In this document: positions 9,713-18,937 of the stretch, one piece after another
Layout: the number at the start of each line of letters is the position of its first letter
Position numbering within the stretch: the first letter of the stretch is position 1
Assembly: GCF_002795245.1 (NCBI RefSeq)
Contig: NZ_PGVG01000014.1
Coordinates: 62,001 to 126,000, forward strand
Origin: Bradyrhizobium forestalis
GTDB taxonomy: Bacteria; Pseudomonadota; Alphaproteobacteria; Rhizobiales; Xanthobacteraceae
Length of the DNA stretch: 64,000 bases
Direction: 5' to 3'
Program-made: the position numbers and the translations under genes
Notes under the pieces: generated by a model
Seen by the model: the letters and a program-made list of their open reading frames with translations, nothing else
Database searches by the model: none
What the model was told of the DNA's origin: nothing

Positions 9713-10156
9713 TCAACCTGTCGGAGCCGGCTCCAGGCTTGGAAAGCAGGAGCTGGAGATCGGCAATAGCTCCTTATTCCACGATAAGTCACACCCTGGA
9801 TCGAAAGACAAGTAATCGCAAGTCAGTTCTTCACCAGGTTGTACGTCACGGGCTGTGAAAATTCTGCAATGATCGTCTTGATATGTGTTTGGATGACTGC
9901 TGTGATTCATGAAGCGAGCGTTGTCAGCATTATACTCTACGACGCCGTCATTAACCTTGTGGTCTCTCGGATAGGCATGCTTATCAAGTAGAGCTTGAAA
10001 TGTCGGAGCTAGAGCCTCGTATTGTTCGCGCGTCACCGCAATGTCAACGATCGGGTTGTGAATCCAAAGTAGCGCGCCTTTAGGCAAACGAGTCGCAGAG
10101 AAAAGTCCAATACCGCCAAACTGGTCTGGCTTCAAAACAGTTTCAACAATCAACAT
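9713..10156 (-). CDS. SET-domain protein
   Basis: A 147-residue protein made almost only of a SET domain, the lysine methyltransferase fold that uses S-adenosylmethionine. The N-terminal strand (FGGIGLFSATRLPKGALLW), the NARFMNHSSHPNT motif near residues 85-97 and the EELTCDY motif near residues 117-123 are the characteristic SET elements. No pre-SET or post-SET cysteine cluster is seen. SET proteins are common in eukaryotes and scattered in bacteria, where some are secreted and modify host chromatin. Here it lies about 700 bases from a type III effector candidate, but no tts box precedes it, so a host-directed role is only a possibility. Confidence 0.85.
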   Translation of the reverse strand: MLIVETVLKPDQFGGIGLFSATRLPKGALLWIHNPIVDIAVTREQYEALAPTFQALLDKHAYPRDHKVNDGVVEYNADNARFMNHSSHPNTYQDDHCRIFTARDVQPGEELTCDYLSFDPGCDLSWNKELLPISSSCFPSLEPAPTG

Positions 10157-10851
10157 CGAAGAAATCTCCCAAAGTCACTAACACCGAGCAAGCTAACTGA
10201 CGTGAGCTGCGAAATCTCCTGCACGAATTGGTAGGATCGTCTATCCGCGCCTTCCGAGTTCCTAGGGATTCGTTTCGGCTGCTTGGTCCGGATCGCCCTC
10301 CGCGGCACCGCCATCGTGGTGATGCTGGAAGGGGCTGCAGGTCGGTGGGATTCCGGGCAAAGATCCGCGCCGATCAAGGAGGCGAGTGATCGTGACCTGG
10401 GGACTCTCAGCGCGGCGGCACGCCGGACTTTCTCGCGACCCTGCAAGCCGCCGACAAGGCCTTCATCAAGACTTCAAGAGCAGGGGCCTAATGCGTCAAT
10501 GCCCATTCGTTCCTATACCCGGCCAGAAAGGAAGTGGAGACATCGGCAGAATGACGAGCCGTCCCTGAGGGGTCGGCAGTCACCCCCGATTTTTCTGCTC
10601 TATCAACTCGCCGCAACCAGCCGCAACGTGATCACGCTGTTCACAAACAGGAAGGGGCCATGGCTGTTCGGCTCAACAAGGAGCCGCTAAGCGTTGGCGC
10701 CCGCAAGTTCGTTGGGGCCGGCAGTGCTTATCCGCACCGCCCTGAGCCCCACTAAGCTCGCAAGAGTCGCTCAAGCAAGCTATGGTCCATCACCATGTCC
10801 GCTACCTGAGCTGTCTGGAGCGGCCCCTGACGTAGCGGCTATCGCTGGTGT
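10157..10851. other. No gene recognised
   Basis: Overlapping plus-strand frames (10283-10690, 10386-10568, 10694-10918) do not match any family that I know. Short protein-like patches appear in alternating frames, which suggests decayed coding sequence, but I cannot name it. Confidence 0.4.
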
Positions 10852-11976
10852 CTACATCTGTGGATGGTGGATGAGCCGAACGTCGTTCGGTCCTCCCGGC
10901 CCCAAGAGGGCCGTGTAACGCTCGCCGCGAATGTCGTATTGCTTCATCGGCTGCGCTGCGTCCGGCAAGAGGCCCCAGCGGCCGAGCCTCGAGATCATCG
11001 TGATCGGGGCGGGTTGTGTGCCGTGTGAAAAGCCCTCAGGAACGGCGAATGATGCGGCGTAGATCTCGCGGGCCGCGGGCGGCGTCGTCTCAGCTCTGAC
11101 GGACGCCGGAGCGGCTTGCTCCATCGTCTGTGCAAGCAGTGCTGGCGAGGGCCGATTCGCCCCCTGTGCGCTCGGCTGCGAAACGCTATCTAGTGGAGAT
11201 CCGAAATGAATGGGTGCGCCTGACAGATTGAGAGGAGAGCCGCCCCTCATCGCCGCCGCGGGCACGAACAGCGCCGTGAAGCTGAAGCGGTCGTTATGAA
11301 CTATGAAAGGAGCGGGTGGGGTGTCCTGGCTCGGCGGGACGCTGCTACCCTCATGCGCGCCTGACGTGCGCTGGTCGTCCTGCCACGAGTTAAAGGAACG
11401 AACGGCCGCTCCTGAATCCACGGCGCGGTCATGACGCTCGGTTGGCTCGAGAGACGACGATGAGTCGGCATTTTCCAGCATCGCCCGCAGCAGATCCTGA
11501 ATGCAGTCTTCCTCAGGAATGGTCAACGGACCGCTGACCCGAAACGGTGTGCCGGCCTCTTCAATCAGCTCGCGAGCGGCTGAATTGCTGGGCTCGCTGT
11601 GCTGGTGCTCAATGGCATCGGGTTGCGTCTGGCTTAGTGTCCTCTGCCTCTTCGCAGGCCTCAACTGGCCGGTGTAGTCCTCACCCATCAGGGTAGCGGC
11701 GTCCTCGCGTCCGGTGACTGCATGTTCGGGATGAGAACCGTCGGCCCTCTGGTACTCAAGTCCGAAGGTCTCGGCGAGTCTAAGGCCTTCTTCCGACAGA
11801 TGAGGATAGTAGGGATCAGCAGAAACAGGATCCTCTGCGATCGCAGAGGTGCCAACTTGCGGCACTTCATCCAAGTACGGCTCAAAATCCGCTTGCTGCT
11901 GTTGCCCCTGCGGCACCGCGGCGCTGTAAGCAGAGAACTCTGGGGCGAATGGGTTGATGGTGTTAAATGGGTCCAT
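10852..11976 (-). CDS. Candidate type III secreted effector (Nop-like)
   Basis: Protein of 374 residues, rich in Pro, Gln, Ser and Ala, with no enzymatic domain that I recognise. The N terminus (MDPFNTINPFAPEFSAYSAA, then a QGQQQQ run) is polar and disordered-looking, as in type III secretion signals. A basic patch RPAKRQR near residues 105-112 resembles a nuclear localisation signal. The C terminus carries MKQYDIRGERYTALLGPGG. A near-perfect tts box lies 33-62 bases upstream of the ATG on the same strand, which places the gene under TtsI control if functional. These points together support a secreted nodulation outer protein acting in plant cells. The exact effector family is not identified; it could be a truncated version of a larger effector. 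Confidence 0.7.
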   Translation of the reverse strand: MDPFNTINPFAPEFSAYSAAVPQGQQQQADFEPYLDEVPQVGTSAIAEDPVSADPYYPHLSEEGLRLAETFGLEYQRADGSHPEHAVTGREDAATLMGEDYTGQLRPAKRQRTLSQTQPDAIEHQHSEPSNSAARELIEEAGTPFRVSGPLTIPEEDCIQDLLRAMLENADSSSSLEPTERHDRAVDSGAAVRSFNSWQDDQRTSGAHEGSSVPPSQDTPPAPFIVHNDRFSFTALFVPAAAMRGGSPLNLSGAPIHFGSPLDSVSQPSAQGANRPSPALLAQTMEQAAPASVRAETTPPAAREIYAASFAVPEGFSHGTQPAPITMISRLGRWGLLPDAAQPMKQYDIRGERYTALLGPGGPNDVRLIHHPQM

Positions 11977-12008
11977 GTCCGCCCCCGGTTCGAGTGTGTC
12001 GCTCTCGC

Positions 12009-12038
12009 TCTATTAGGACCAGCTGTCGACAAGCTGAC
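12009..12038 (-). promoter_or_regulatory. tts box upstream of effector candidate
   Basis: On the minus strand the sequence from 12038 to 12021 reads GTCAGCTTGTCGACAGCT, one mismatch from the first block of the tts-box consensus (GTCAGCTT-N-TCGAAAGCT). The second block (CC-N-CCTA) is poorly kept in the following GGTCCTAATA. It ends about 33 bases before the ATG of the effector candidate. The tts box binds the response regulator TtsI, itself induced by flavonoids via NodD, so expression would be expected during symbiosis. Confidence 0.75.
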
Positions 12039-12339
12039 GCACTCAGAGAATTCGGTGAGCAAAATAGGCCTGCCCGATCACCACACTTCGGTCGAAAAAC
12101 GCGCAAGATGCCGGATTACGCTTTAAGTGGCCCGCCTTGCGGCATTTCGCGGTATCCTGCTGGATCAAGGCCGGCCTGAACTAAAAACAGTTCAGACCTT
12201 TGCCGGCCATAGTAGTCTTTAGGTCTAGGACCGGTACGGCCATCTGTTCAAATCGGACGACCACAAGACTCGCTGGACATGCTCGCGAAAAGTCCATTGA
12301 GTCAAAGGCATAAGGGGTCTTCGGATCGCTCATCGATAT

Positions 12340-12633
12340 GTCGCACTGGGCGGCGGCTTTCAGCGGGTGTCTGATCCGCGTGAGTACCTATCTCAAGCGG
12401 ATCGATCGCAATGATCAAACGCTCATGAACATGGTGAGCGGCTCGGCAACGGCGACGTGTTCAAGCAACTTGGCTTTCTTGCGTAGCGACGTTCGGACGG
12501 CGTATCATTTGCCGAACTGTGCCGCACACGGCGCACGGCAGGAAATGCGAAGCTTGATCCCACGCTGGATTTCACGCCTCGTCTCAAGATGGCGGCTCTT
12601 CATTCCGTCGACCTGGGTTCGCGGAGGCAGACA
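12340..12633 (+). pseudogene. AbiEi-like antitoxin remnant (type IV toxin-antitoxin)
   Basis: Fragments of an AbiEi-family antitoxin are spread over shifting frames: STYLKRIDRNDQTLMNMVS, then in another frame ERLGNGDVFKQLGFLA followed by a TAG stop, then AELCRTRRTAGNAKLDPTLD, and finally RLVSRWRLFIPSTWVRGG in the first frame. The order matches the C-terminal half of the antitoxins that precede AbiEii toxins. At least two frame changes and one stop make it non-functional. Confidence 0.6.
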
Positions 12634-13254
12634 TTGATCGGCAAGCGCGCAATTCTTGCTGTCGCAGGACAGACCTCGCCCGTTCCGCATGTTGTCGAAA
12701 AGACTGCGTTCTCGGCTGATTTATCGCCGGCGTCCGCGTGCATGAGGAACTCGCCGAAGGCTAGGTCTTCAAGGGCGGTACTGTCTGAAAACATGCTTAG
12801 TCGGAACCTATGCTTTTCCGAGGATCTGGATTTTAGGTTGCGCAATGAAGCGCACCTCGGCGAAGCATTCTTAAAGCGGGTTTCGCCGAGGTGGCGCCTG
12901 GGTCTATGATGAAAGCGGCATTGTGGTCCCGGTGGATCAGCAAGAATTCGAACTCTTCCGCCGCAAGCTCTCATGAAAGCAAGATCAGCTACAAGGGGCC
13001 CGTTTCACGACCCCTCCACTTACGCGAAACAAACTTGGTTTGACGGCTGACGAACGCATCCTCTTGCGGCCGGTGCCCGTCGATATCTTTCACCCTTATT
13101 CCGACATGCTTGAAGACGGCGTCAAGGTCCTGGCCTACGACTACTTGAGGCGTTCGCGTAAACCTCAACGCTTTGGCCGAGCGAACGCGCCCGCGCGATC
13201 TCTACGATCTCGTGAATCTTTGAACCGCCGGTCGAGCAGACAGAGTGTTGTCTC
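12634..13254 (+). pseudogene. AbiEii/AbiGii nucleotidyltransferase toxin remnant
   Basis: Decayed AbiEii-type toxin, the nucleotidyltransferase half of AbiE abortive-infection systems. It starts at TTG 12634 behind a GGAGG ribosome site (IGKRAILAVAGQTSPVPHVVEK), continues in another frame as HEELAEG-stop-VFKGGT, returns as FSEDLDFRLRNEAHL, then GLTADERILLRPVPVDIFHPYSD, and ends in a third frame with ALAERTRPRDLYDLVNL before a stop at 13252-13254. The KGGT and SEDLDF motifs are the nucleotidyl-transfer site. The toxin follows the antitoxin relic directly, as in intact AbiE operons. Confidence 0.75.
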
Positions 13255-13460
13255 GATCGAGCGACCCCCCTTAAGAGTGTGATTAAATATTCTCAGGCTG
13301 ATCGCCTGCCTCTTCTATTGCGAGGCAGGGATTATGGTGGCCGCCTCGCGACGTAACGGAAGGAATCGAATTAGAAGCTTTCAACCGTTCCGTCGGCGCA
13401 AGATAATCTGGACTTCGGCCGGCGCTTTCCCAACTACAAGCGCGTCGAGATCAGATTTAT

Positions 13461-13691
13461 TCACTCGACCTCGTGGTATTCGGCCCGGTCGAAATCCGAG
13501 CCGAACAGCGCTGCTGCGGCGTCGTAGAGCGCGACGGTATTGACGGTTGACTGCATGGCGTACCAGGCGCGCAATGCCTCGATCGCCGATGCATGGGCTA
13601 GCAACTGTCGCGACGGGGTTTGGCAATCGAGCACCTCCAGCTTGGGCGCCCCCCGCTTCGTGCCGCTCTCGATGTTCCGGTCGATTGTCAT
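13461..13691 (-). CDS. Small hypothetical protein, translationally coupled
   Basis: A 76-residue soluble protein (MTIDRNIESGTKRG, then LLAHASAIEALRAWYAM, ending FDRAEYHEVE). Its ATG overlaps the stop of the upstream 87-residue gene as ATGA at 13688-13691, so the pair is probably co-transcribed and translationally coupled. I recognise no domain. The coupling and balanced composition are the reasons for calling it real. Confidence 0.55.
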   Translation of the reverse strand: MTIDRNIESGTKRGAPKLEVLDCQTPSRQLLAHASAIEALRAWYAMQSTVNTVALYDAAAALFGSDFDRAEYHEVE

Positions 13692-13951
13692 TTCTCTGCC
13701 TTCGCCGTCCTAGTTGGTCCGCCAGACTCTATGCGCTCGCTACCAGGCTGCCAGTCTGCGCCGTGTTGACGGATCATTTCGCGATGGGACCGTTTGACGA
13801 AGGCGCGCTCGGCGCAAAAGCCGGCGGTAACTGAAGCGGCTACCGCTAGGCCGCAGGCGACGTAGTCATCCAGCAAACTCCAAATTATGTTACTGCCGGC
13901 GACGGTGACAAAAGTGAGTGCCATGACAGTATTGCGAAATGCTTTAAGCAT
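13688..13951 (-). CDS. Small membrane protein, first gene of a two-gene unit
   Basis: An 87-residue protein with two likely membrane helices (VMALTFVTVAGSNIIWSLL and YVACGLAVAASVTAGFC) and a charged C-terminal tail (RSHREMIRQHGADWQPGSER). A G-rich stretch (GGGGGAACA on the coding strand) precedes the ATG. It overlaps the next gene by four bases. I do not recognise the family; a small inner-membrane partner of the 76-residue protein is the simplest reading. Confidence 0.55.
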   Translation of the reverse strand: MLKAFRNTVMALTFVTVAGSNIIWSLLDDYVACGLAVAASVTAGFCAERAFVKRSHREMIRQHGADWQPGSERIESGGPTRTAKAEK

Positions 13952-15513
13952 GCTTGTTCCCCCAGCCGATCGGCGAAGGATGCTAACATTGCAACCAGGA
14001 CGTTCTGCGGCGTTTGAGGGGCATGATCGTGCGTATTTCTGCTAGATCAGCTTGTAGTTGCGCGCGATCTCGCGCGCGGCTAGACGGCACTCAGCGGTGC
14101 GCCAGTTCGCGAGAGGAGGTCCTTCGCCGGCTTTAACTGCACGACAAAGCCTCCGGACGGGACGGAATTGGACAAAACTACAGGCTAATCTGCTGAAATC
14201 CTGCAATCTGAAGCTGCTGACCAAACGATCATAGCGCGCGAATCGCGCTAATATCGTGAGAGCAATGATGTTTTCGCGCGGCGTGTAGCGATGATACCGA
14301 GGCGCGAACGCAGCGCGGGCGTCCAAAGTTCCCATGAGTCATCAAGGCCGGTGATGATGCGCGAGCAACGAATCCCATTCCGAATTTTATATGACGGCGA
14401 GTGCTTCATCTGCTCTCGAACTGTGAGTGGCATCAGAAAGTTGCGTCAGACGGTTGCTGTCCCTGGGTTTGGCGTCGAGGTAGACTTGGCCGTTTATAGT
14501 GAAAACAACGCTCATCCAATCTCGAGCATGGAGAACGCGGCCATCCTTATCGCTATCCAGATGGTTGCGCGCGCCAGCCATGCTCGTATTGCGCGGCGCC
14601 GCGCCGCCCCAGGCGCATAGTTGTCTTTTGCTATGCTACCGTGCCCGCAATGGTCAAGGGACGCGGCTTTTTCAATCTGCGCGAAGTTGGGCTTGGTATT
14701 TTTGAGAGCTACCTAGGCCCAGCCATATTCGTTGTGCATTTCTTTTCCGAAGCGCCCTTCGAGCGCATCGCACCGTGCGGTCATTGCCTTGATTCCTGGG
14801 CGGTAAACGGTGTGATGTTCACGCGTGCGGCATGGTCATTCAGCTGCTTGGCAGCACGCAAGGATGCTAACAGAGAGATGGCTGGTTAAGGTGAGAAACC
14901 TCTTGATCCTGTGTTGTCATACAACATCCCTGGTGAAACGCCGCACCTTGTCCCATCGAAACGCCGCATGCAGCGCAGCATGAATGTGCAGGGCGTGCGC
15001 GCGCCCCGTTAGAAATTCGAAGAAGGGGCTGTCGCTGATTGGGCAGAAAACCTGATTATTGACAAATGGCTGAAGGCGGGGGTGCTCGAAAAGGGCGTCC
15101 TGCGCCGCGCGACTGCTGGAACGCTTGCAAAATCCATCTGCACACCGTCCTGCAGAGCTGTTGCTTCGAGGAAAGCAGATCAGACACTTCCCCACGCTGC
15201 GGGCGCAGCGCTTATCGCACCGCCGTTCGGCCAATCGAGCGACCAGATCGTCGGTGCGATGGGAGATTGCGAAAGGTTGCGACCATCTGTCGTTATTCTG
15301 CAGCGAGTTGTCGTCTCTATTGAGGCTGCCACTCAAGACGCGTCTATGACGAGCGGCGGGATCAATAGAGCATTTGAACCAGTTACTGATGCAAAAGCGC
15401 GAGCACTTGGCCAGGATCGATACTCCTTTGGACGGTGGCTTCGCGGGGCCTGAACATGCGCCGGCATTGATCATCTCCCGCTACGGCGCTCATGTGATGC
15501 TGCTTTTCTTGAC
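13952..15513. other. Gene-poor stretch before the sugar operon
   Basis: Several frames of 60-185 codons occur on both strands (for example 14291-14620 plus, 14641-14889 plus and 14917-15474 minus). None shows a domain or convincing translation signals, and the largest is dominated by Arg, Ser and Cys, as expected of a chance frame in GC-rich DNA. The last bases lead into the tandem heptamer upstream of the sugar operon. Confidence 0.45.
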
Positions 15514-15530
15514 TTACCCAATGTTACCCA
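15514..15530 (+). promoter_or_regulatory. Tandem heptamer operator, site 1 (sugar operon)
   Basis: TTACCCA at 15514-15520 and again at 15524-15530, exactly 10 bp apart and so on the same face of the helix. It lies 119 bases before the ATG of the binding-protein gene. A TTGACT that could serve as a -35 element overlaps its left end. Four more copies of this arrangement occur in the window. Confidence 0.6.
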
Positions 15531-15648
15531 ACTTCGATCTGAATGGGTGCATATGGGCGGAAAATGGCGGTTAGCGTTTCCAACACTCGCGGCCCTGGAA
15601 GGGAAGGGGCACGTGAATTGCGGGCCAAAGAGCCCAGAGGAGGGACTA

Positions 15649-17034
15649 ATGCCAAGGACGCCAGGCGCTTTGCGCGGCCATTCGGCTCATTTCGTCAAAA
15701 CCGCTCTGATTTGCTCAACGCTCTTGGCCGGTGCGACCGCATCTTTCGTCCGGGCGAAAGCGGAGGATATCAACTGGCGCCAGTTCGAGGGCTCTTCGAT
15801 CGTGTGGGCTTACGACATCCATCCATATGCTGACGCCGTTGCAGCACAGCTGCCTGAGTTCGAGAAGTTGACAGGCATCAAAGTGACGCCCGAGCTTTAT
15901 CCGGACGACGCCTACTGGAATAAGCTGACAATCCAGCTGAGCACGAAGTCGCCCTCGTGGGACGTCGTCGGCACGGGGATTCAGCCGGCTTGGGATCTCG
16001 CGCCCAGTCAACTACTCGAGCCGCTCGACCGCTATCTGAACAACCCCAAGCTCACCTCGGCAAGCTATGATTACAAGGACTTCTTCCCCGCATTGCGTGA
16101 CGCGCTGACGTGGCAAGTCAATGGCGGGCAAATCGAAGCGGGCCGGGGTCAGGTGTGGGCTATCCCGCACGGGTTCGAAAACATCCAATTATTCTACCGT
16201 AAGGACATTCTGGACAAGCACGGTATCAAGGTTCCGACAACCCCGTCGGAGATGTCCGCGGCTTGCGAGAAGCTGAAATCTGCGGATCCGGCGATCACAC
16301 CTCTGGGCGTGCGGGGAGTCCGCTTTTGGAGCAGCATCCACACGGCCGCAATCTCGATTGCAAAGTCTTACGGTGTGCACGACTTCGTGGTTAAGGACGG
16401 CAAATTAGAAACTGGTCTCGATTCGCCTGAGTCGGTCGCCTTCCACAAGGATTATGTGGAGATGATCAAGAAGTGCGCGGCTCCATCCTTTGCCAACGAC
16501 AACTGGTATCAGGTGGTCGATGGCATCAATTCGGGTCGGACAGCGATGGCGATCGATTCCAACATGTTCGGGTTCTGGAACGATGTCGCCGGCAAGCCCG
16601 CTTCGGGCAAGATTGCATTCGCTCCCCCTCTGCGCGCTCCAAACGGCAAGAATTTCGAATCGAACATCTGGATCTGGTCCCTCGCCATGAATGCGGCCTC
16701 TCAGAAAAAGGGAGCAGCCTGGCTGTTCATCCAGTGGGCGACGTCAAAGCAGGTCGAGCTCAACGGTGCCGTCGCCGGGAAGCTCGTCAACTCTCCGCGC
16801 GCCTCCACCTGGAGCGACAAGGTTTGGCTCGACTACGCGGCTAAACCGGAATTCACGAACTTCGTGGATACCTTCAAAATCGTGCAGGACAGGGCTGCAT
16901 TGGCCTTTACGCCGCGCGCAGGATTTGCCGAGGCAATGAACGCCTGGGCAATTGCCATGCAGAAAATGGTCAACGGCGCGGACGTGAAGGCGACGTTGAC
17001 CGACCTCGCCTCCGAGATCCGCTCCTCCATGTAA
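15649..17034 (+). CDS. ABC transporter sugar-binding protein (CUT1 type)
   Basis: Periplasmic solute-binding protein of 461 residues, family 1 (maltose-binding type). I chose ATG 15649 because GAGGAGGG precedes it and it gives a proper signal peptide (FVKTALICSTLLAGATASFVRAKA). The mature part contains SSIVWAYDIHPYADAV, LPEFEKLTGIKVTPELYPDD, STKSPSWDVVGTG and, near the end, KKGAAWLFIQWATSKQ, all typical of sugar-binding proteins that serve MalFGK-like importers. First gene of an eight-gene operon with two permeases, a kinase, an SDR, a phosphatase, the ATPase and a regulator. The ligand is probably a sugar, polyol or glycoside, not identified. Expression is likely controlled through the tandem heptamer upstream. 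Confidence 0.92.
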   Translation: MPRTPGALRGHSAHFVKTALICSTLLAGATASFVRAKAEDINWRQFEGSSIVWAYDIHPYADAVAAQLPEFEKLTGIKVTPELYPDDAYWNKLTIQLSTKSPSWDVVGTGIQPAWDLAPSQLLEPLDRYLNNPKLTSASYDYKDFFPALRDALTWQVNGGQIEAGRGQVWAIPHGFENIQLFYRKDILDKHGIKVPTTPSEMSAACEKLKSADPAITPLGVRGVRFWSSIHTAAISIAKSYGVHDFVVKDGKLETGLDSPESVAFHKDYVEMIKKCAAPSFANDNWYQVVDGINSGRTAMAIDSNMFGFWNDVAGKPASGKIAFAPPLRAPNGKNFESNIWIWSLAMNAASQKKGAAWLFIQWATSKQVELNGAVAGKLVNSPRASTWSDKVWLDYAAKPEFTNFVDTFKIVQDRAALAFTPRAGFAEAMNAWAIAMQKMVNGADVKATLTDLASEIRSSM

Positions 17035-17102
17035 GGCGGTCGGGGGGCGGCATAAGGGTTTGTCGCCCCAACCACGCCCGAGTATCTTTTGAGAAGTGAG
17101 CG

Positions 17103-18065
17103 ATGGACCTTCAAGGCATCGACGCAATCGTGACGCTACAATCATCGGCAGACCAGCTGGCCTCGTCCAAAAACGAGCAGGCGCAAAAGGCCGAGCAGAA
17201 TGCTCTTGACTGGTTGAGCCTCGCGGCGATTGCCCCCGCAATCATCATCCTGCTTGGATTTCTTTTTCTGTTTTTCTATGGGGTCTTTCAATCACTGACC
17301 GATCTCAAGTTTGGCCGTCCCGTGGTTCGGTTCATTGGATTCACCAACTATGAAGTGGCAATCAAGAGCCAAGATTTCTGGAATAGCGTGCGGGCAACTA
17401 TGGCGTATGCCTGCTCCGCCGTGCTCGCCGAAGCGTTCTTTGGCCTTGCGCTCGCCAAACTATTCGCAAGTGGGGTGTTCCTTGCCCGGCTGATGCGGCC
17501 CGTCATTCTCCTTCCCCTGGTTCTGCCGCCAATGAGCGTCGCTTTGATGTGGACCACAATGATGGATCCGCAGAATGGGATCCTGAACTATTTGCTTTCG
17601 CTCATTGGGATCGGTCGGTTCGCATGGATTTCGGATGCCAGCACGGCGATGTGCTCGCTGGTTCTCATCGACATATGGACTTACACACCATTTTTTGCGC
17701 TAATCATCTTCGCCGGCTTGCAGGGCATCAACGATGAGGTCAGAGAAGCCGCGCGGGTCAATGGCGCGCGGGGTTGGGCAACGTTCCTCCATATCGAGCT
17801 TCCGCTCATTGCACCGTACATCCTGATCGCCGCGGTGTTTCGGCTGATCGAATCGCTCAATCAGTTTGATATCATCTTCGGAACAACCCAGGGGGGGCCG
17901 GGTGACAGTACTTCCGTGCTCTCGGTTCGCGCCTACATCACGGCCTTTCAAAATCTCGCCTTCGGGCGTGGTGCCGCGCTCATGGTTGTCAATTGGATGA
18001 TCGTGCTTCTCGGGACCTTTGTCATGGTGAGATTGTGGCGGTTGGTCCGGCACCGCGTAAGCTAG
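17103..18065 (+). CDS. ABC transporter permease (MalF type)
   Basis: Inner-membrane permease of 320 residues with about six membrane helices after a polar N-terminal tail (first helix LAAIAPAIIILLGFLFLFFYGVF). The EAA loop that docks the ATPase is visible as EVREAARVNGARGWATFLHIELPLIAPY. It forms a heterodimer with the following permease and carries substrate from the binding protein into the cytoplasm. It follows the binding-protein gene by 68 bases and precedes the second permease by 11 bases. Confidence 0.93.
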   Translation: MDLQGIDAIVTLQSSADQLASSKNEQAQKAEQNALDWLSLAAIAPAIIILLGFLFLFFYGVFQSLTDLKFGRPVVRFIGFTNYEVAIKSQDFWNSVRATMAYACSAVLAEAFFGLALAKLFASGVFLARLMRPVILLPLVLPPMSVALMWTTMMDPQNGILNYLLSLIGIGRFAWISDASTAMCSLVLIDIWTYTPFFALIIFAGLQGINDEVREAARVNGARGWATFLHIELPLIAPYILIAAVFRLIESLNQFDIIFGTTQGGPGDSTSVLSVRAYITAFQNLAFGRGAALMVVNWMIVLLGTFVMVRLWRLVRHRVS

Positions 18066-18076
18066 AGGAGGCTGAC

Positions 18077-18937
18077 ATGCGTTTCAGTCGCTCAACGCCT
18101 GCAAGCTTGTTCCTTAATCTGCTGGTTGTTGCTTGTACGCTGATCCTGACATTTCCGTTGGTCTGGATCGTGATGATGTCGCTGAAGCAGCAGGCCGAGG
18201 TCATGACCTGGCCGCCGCGCTTTATCTTCACTCCAACATTTGAAAACTTCCGCGTTTTGTTCGATGCCGCCCAGGCCGGGGCAACAAGCTACGGCACCAT
18301 CAAGGTTGATTTCCTGACCCCGGTCACTAATAGCGTCGTGATCTCGCTTGGTGCGGTGCTCGTATCGCTCGTTGCCGGGATACCGGCAGGCTACGTCCTG
18401 GCAAGGCGTGATATCCCAATGAAGGAGGACATCGCATTCTTCATTCTGGGCTTCCGCTTCGCGCCGGCTCTACTTGTCGTCATACCGCTGTTCAGCGTGT
18501 TTCAGGCAGTCGGCCTTTACGACACCTATTTCGGTATGATCTGGGTCTATCAAGTCGTCACGCTGCCAATGATCATTTGGCTGAGCCGTTCATATATCGA
18601 GGACATCCCAAAGGACATTGAGGAGGCGGCCGCCATGGATGGCGCAAAGCCAATCCGGGTTGTCTGGCACATCGTTCTTCCGCTTCTAAAGCCCGGCTTG
18701 ATAGGCGCTTCTTTGCTTATCTTCCTGCTCGCGTGGCACAACTTCGCGCTCGGCCTGATCCTCAGTTCGACGAAAGCACCAGTCACCGTCGCCCTGCTCA
18801 AGCTGCTCAATCCGGGCGTTCAGTTCTATCCGGTGATGGCTGCGGGTCTGGTGGTGACCATGATTGTGCCGGTCGTCCTGATCATCCTTGGCCAGCGTCA
18901 TCTCGAACGTGGTCTTACCTTCGGGGCCGTGAAATGA
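18077..18937 (+). CDS. ABC transporter permease (MalG type)
   Basis: Second permease, 286 residues. The ATG at 18077 is chosen because of the AGAGGAGG site just before it; the frame is open further upstream but overlaps the first permease. The first helix is LFLNLLVVACTLILTFPLVWIV. The EAA loop appears as DIEEAAAMDGAKPIRVVWHIVLPLLKPG. The stop overlaps the start of the kinase gene (ATGA at 18934-18937), so translation is probably coupled. Confidence 0.93.
   Translation: MRFSRSTPASLFLNLLVVACTLILTFPLVWIVMMSLKQQAEVMTWPPRFIFTPTFENFRVLFDAAQAGATSYGTIKVDFLTPVTNSVVISLGAVLVSLVAGIPAGYVLARRDIPMKEDIAFFILGFRFAPALLVVIPLFSVFQAVGLYDTYFGMIWVYQVVTLPMIIWLSRSYIEDIPKDIEEAAAMDGAKPIRVVWHIVLPLLKPGLIGASLLIFLLAWHNFALGLILSSTKAPVTVALLKLLNPGVQFYPVMAAGLVVTMIVPVVLIILGQRHLERGLTFGAVK

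Noticed and set aside
14917..15474. 185-codon minus-strand frame
   Set aside because: Cys/Arg/Ser-rich, no domain and no start signal.
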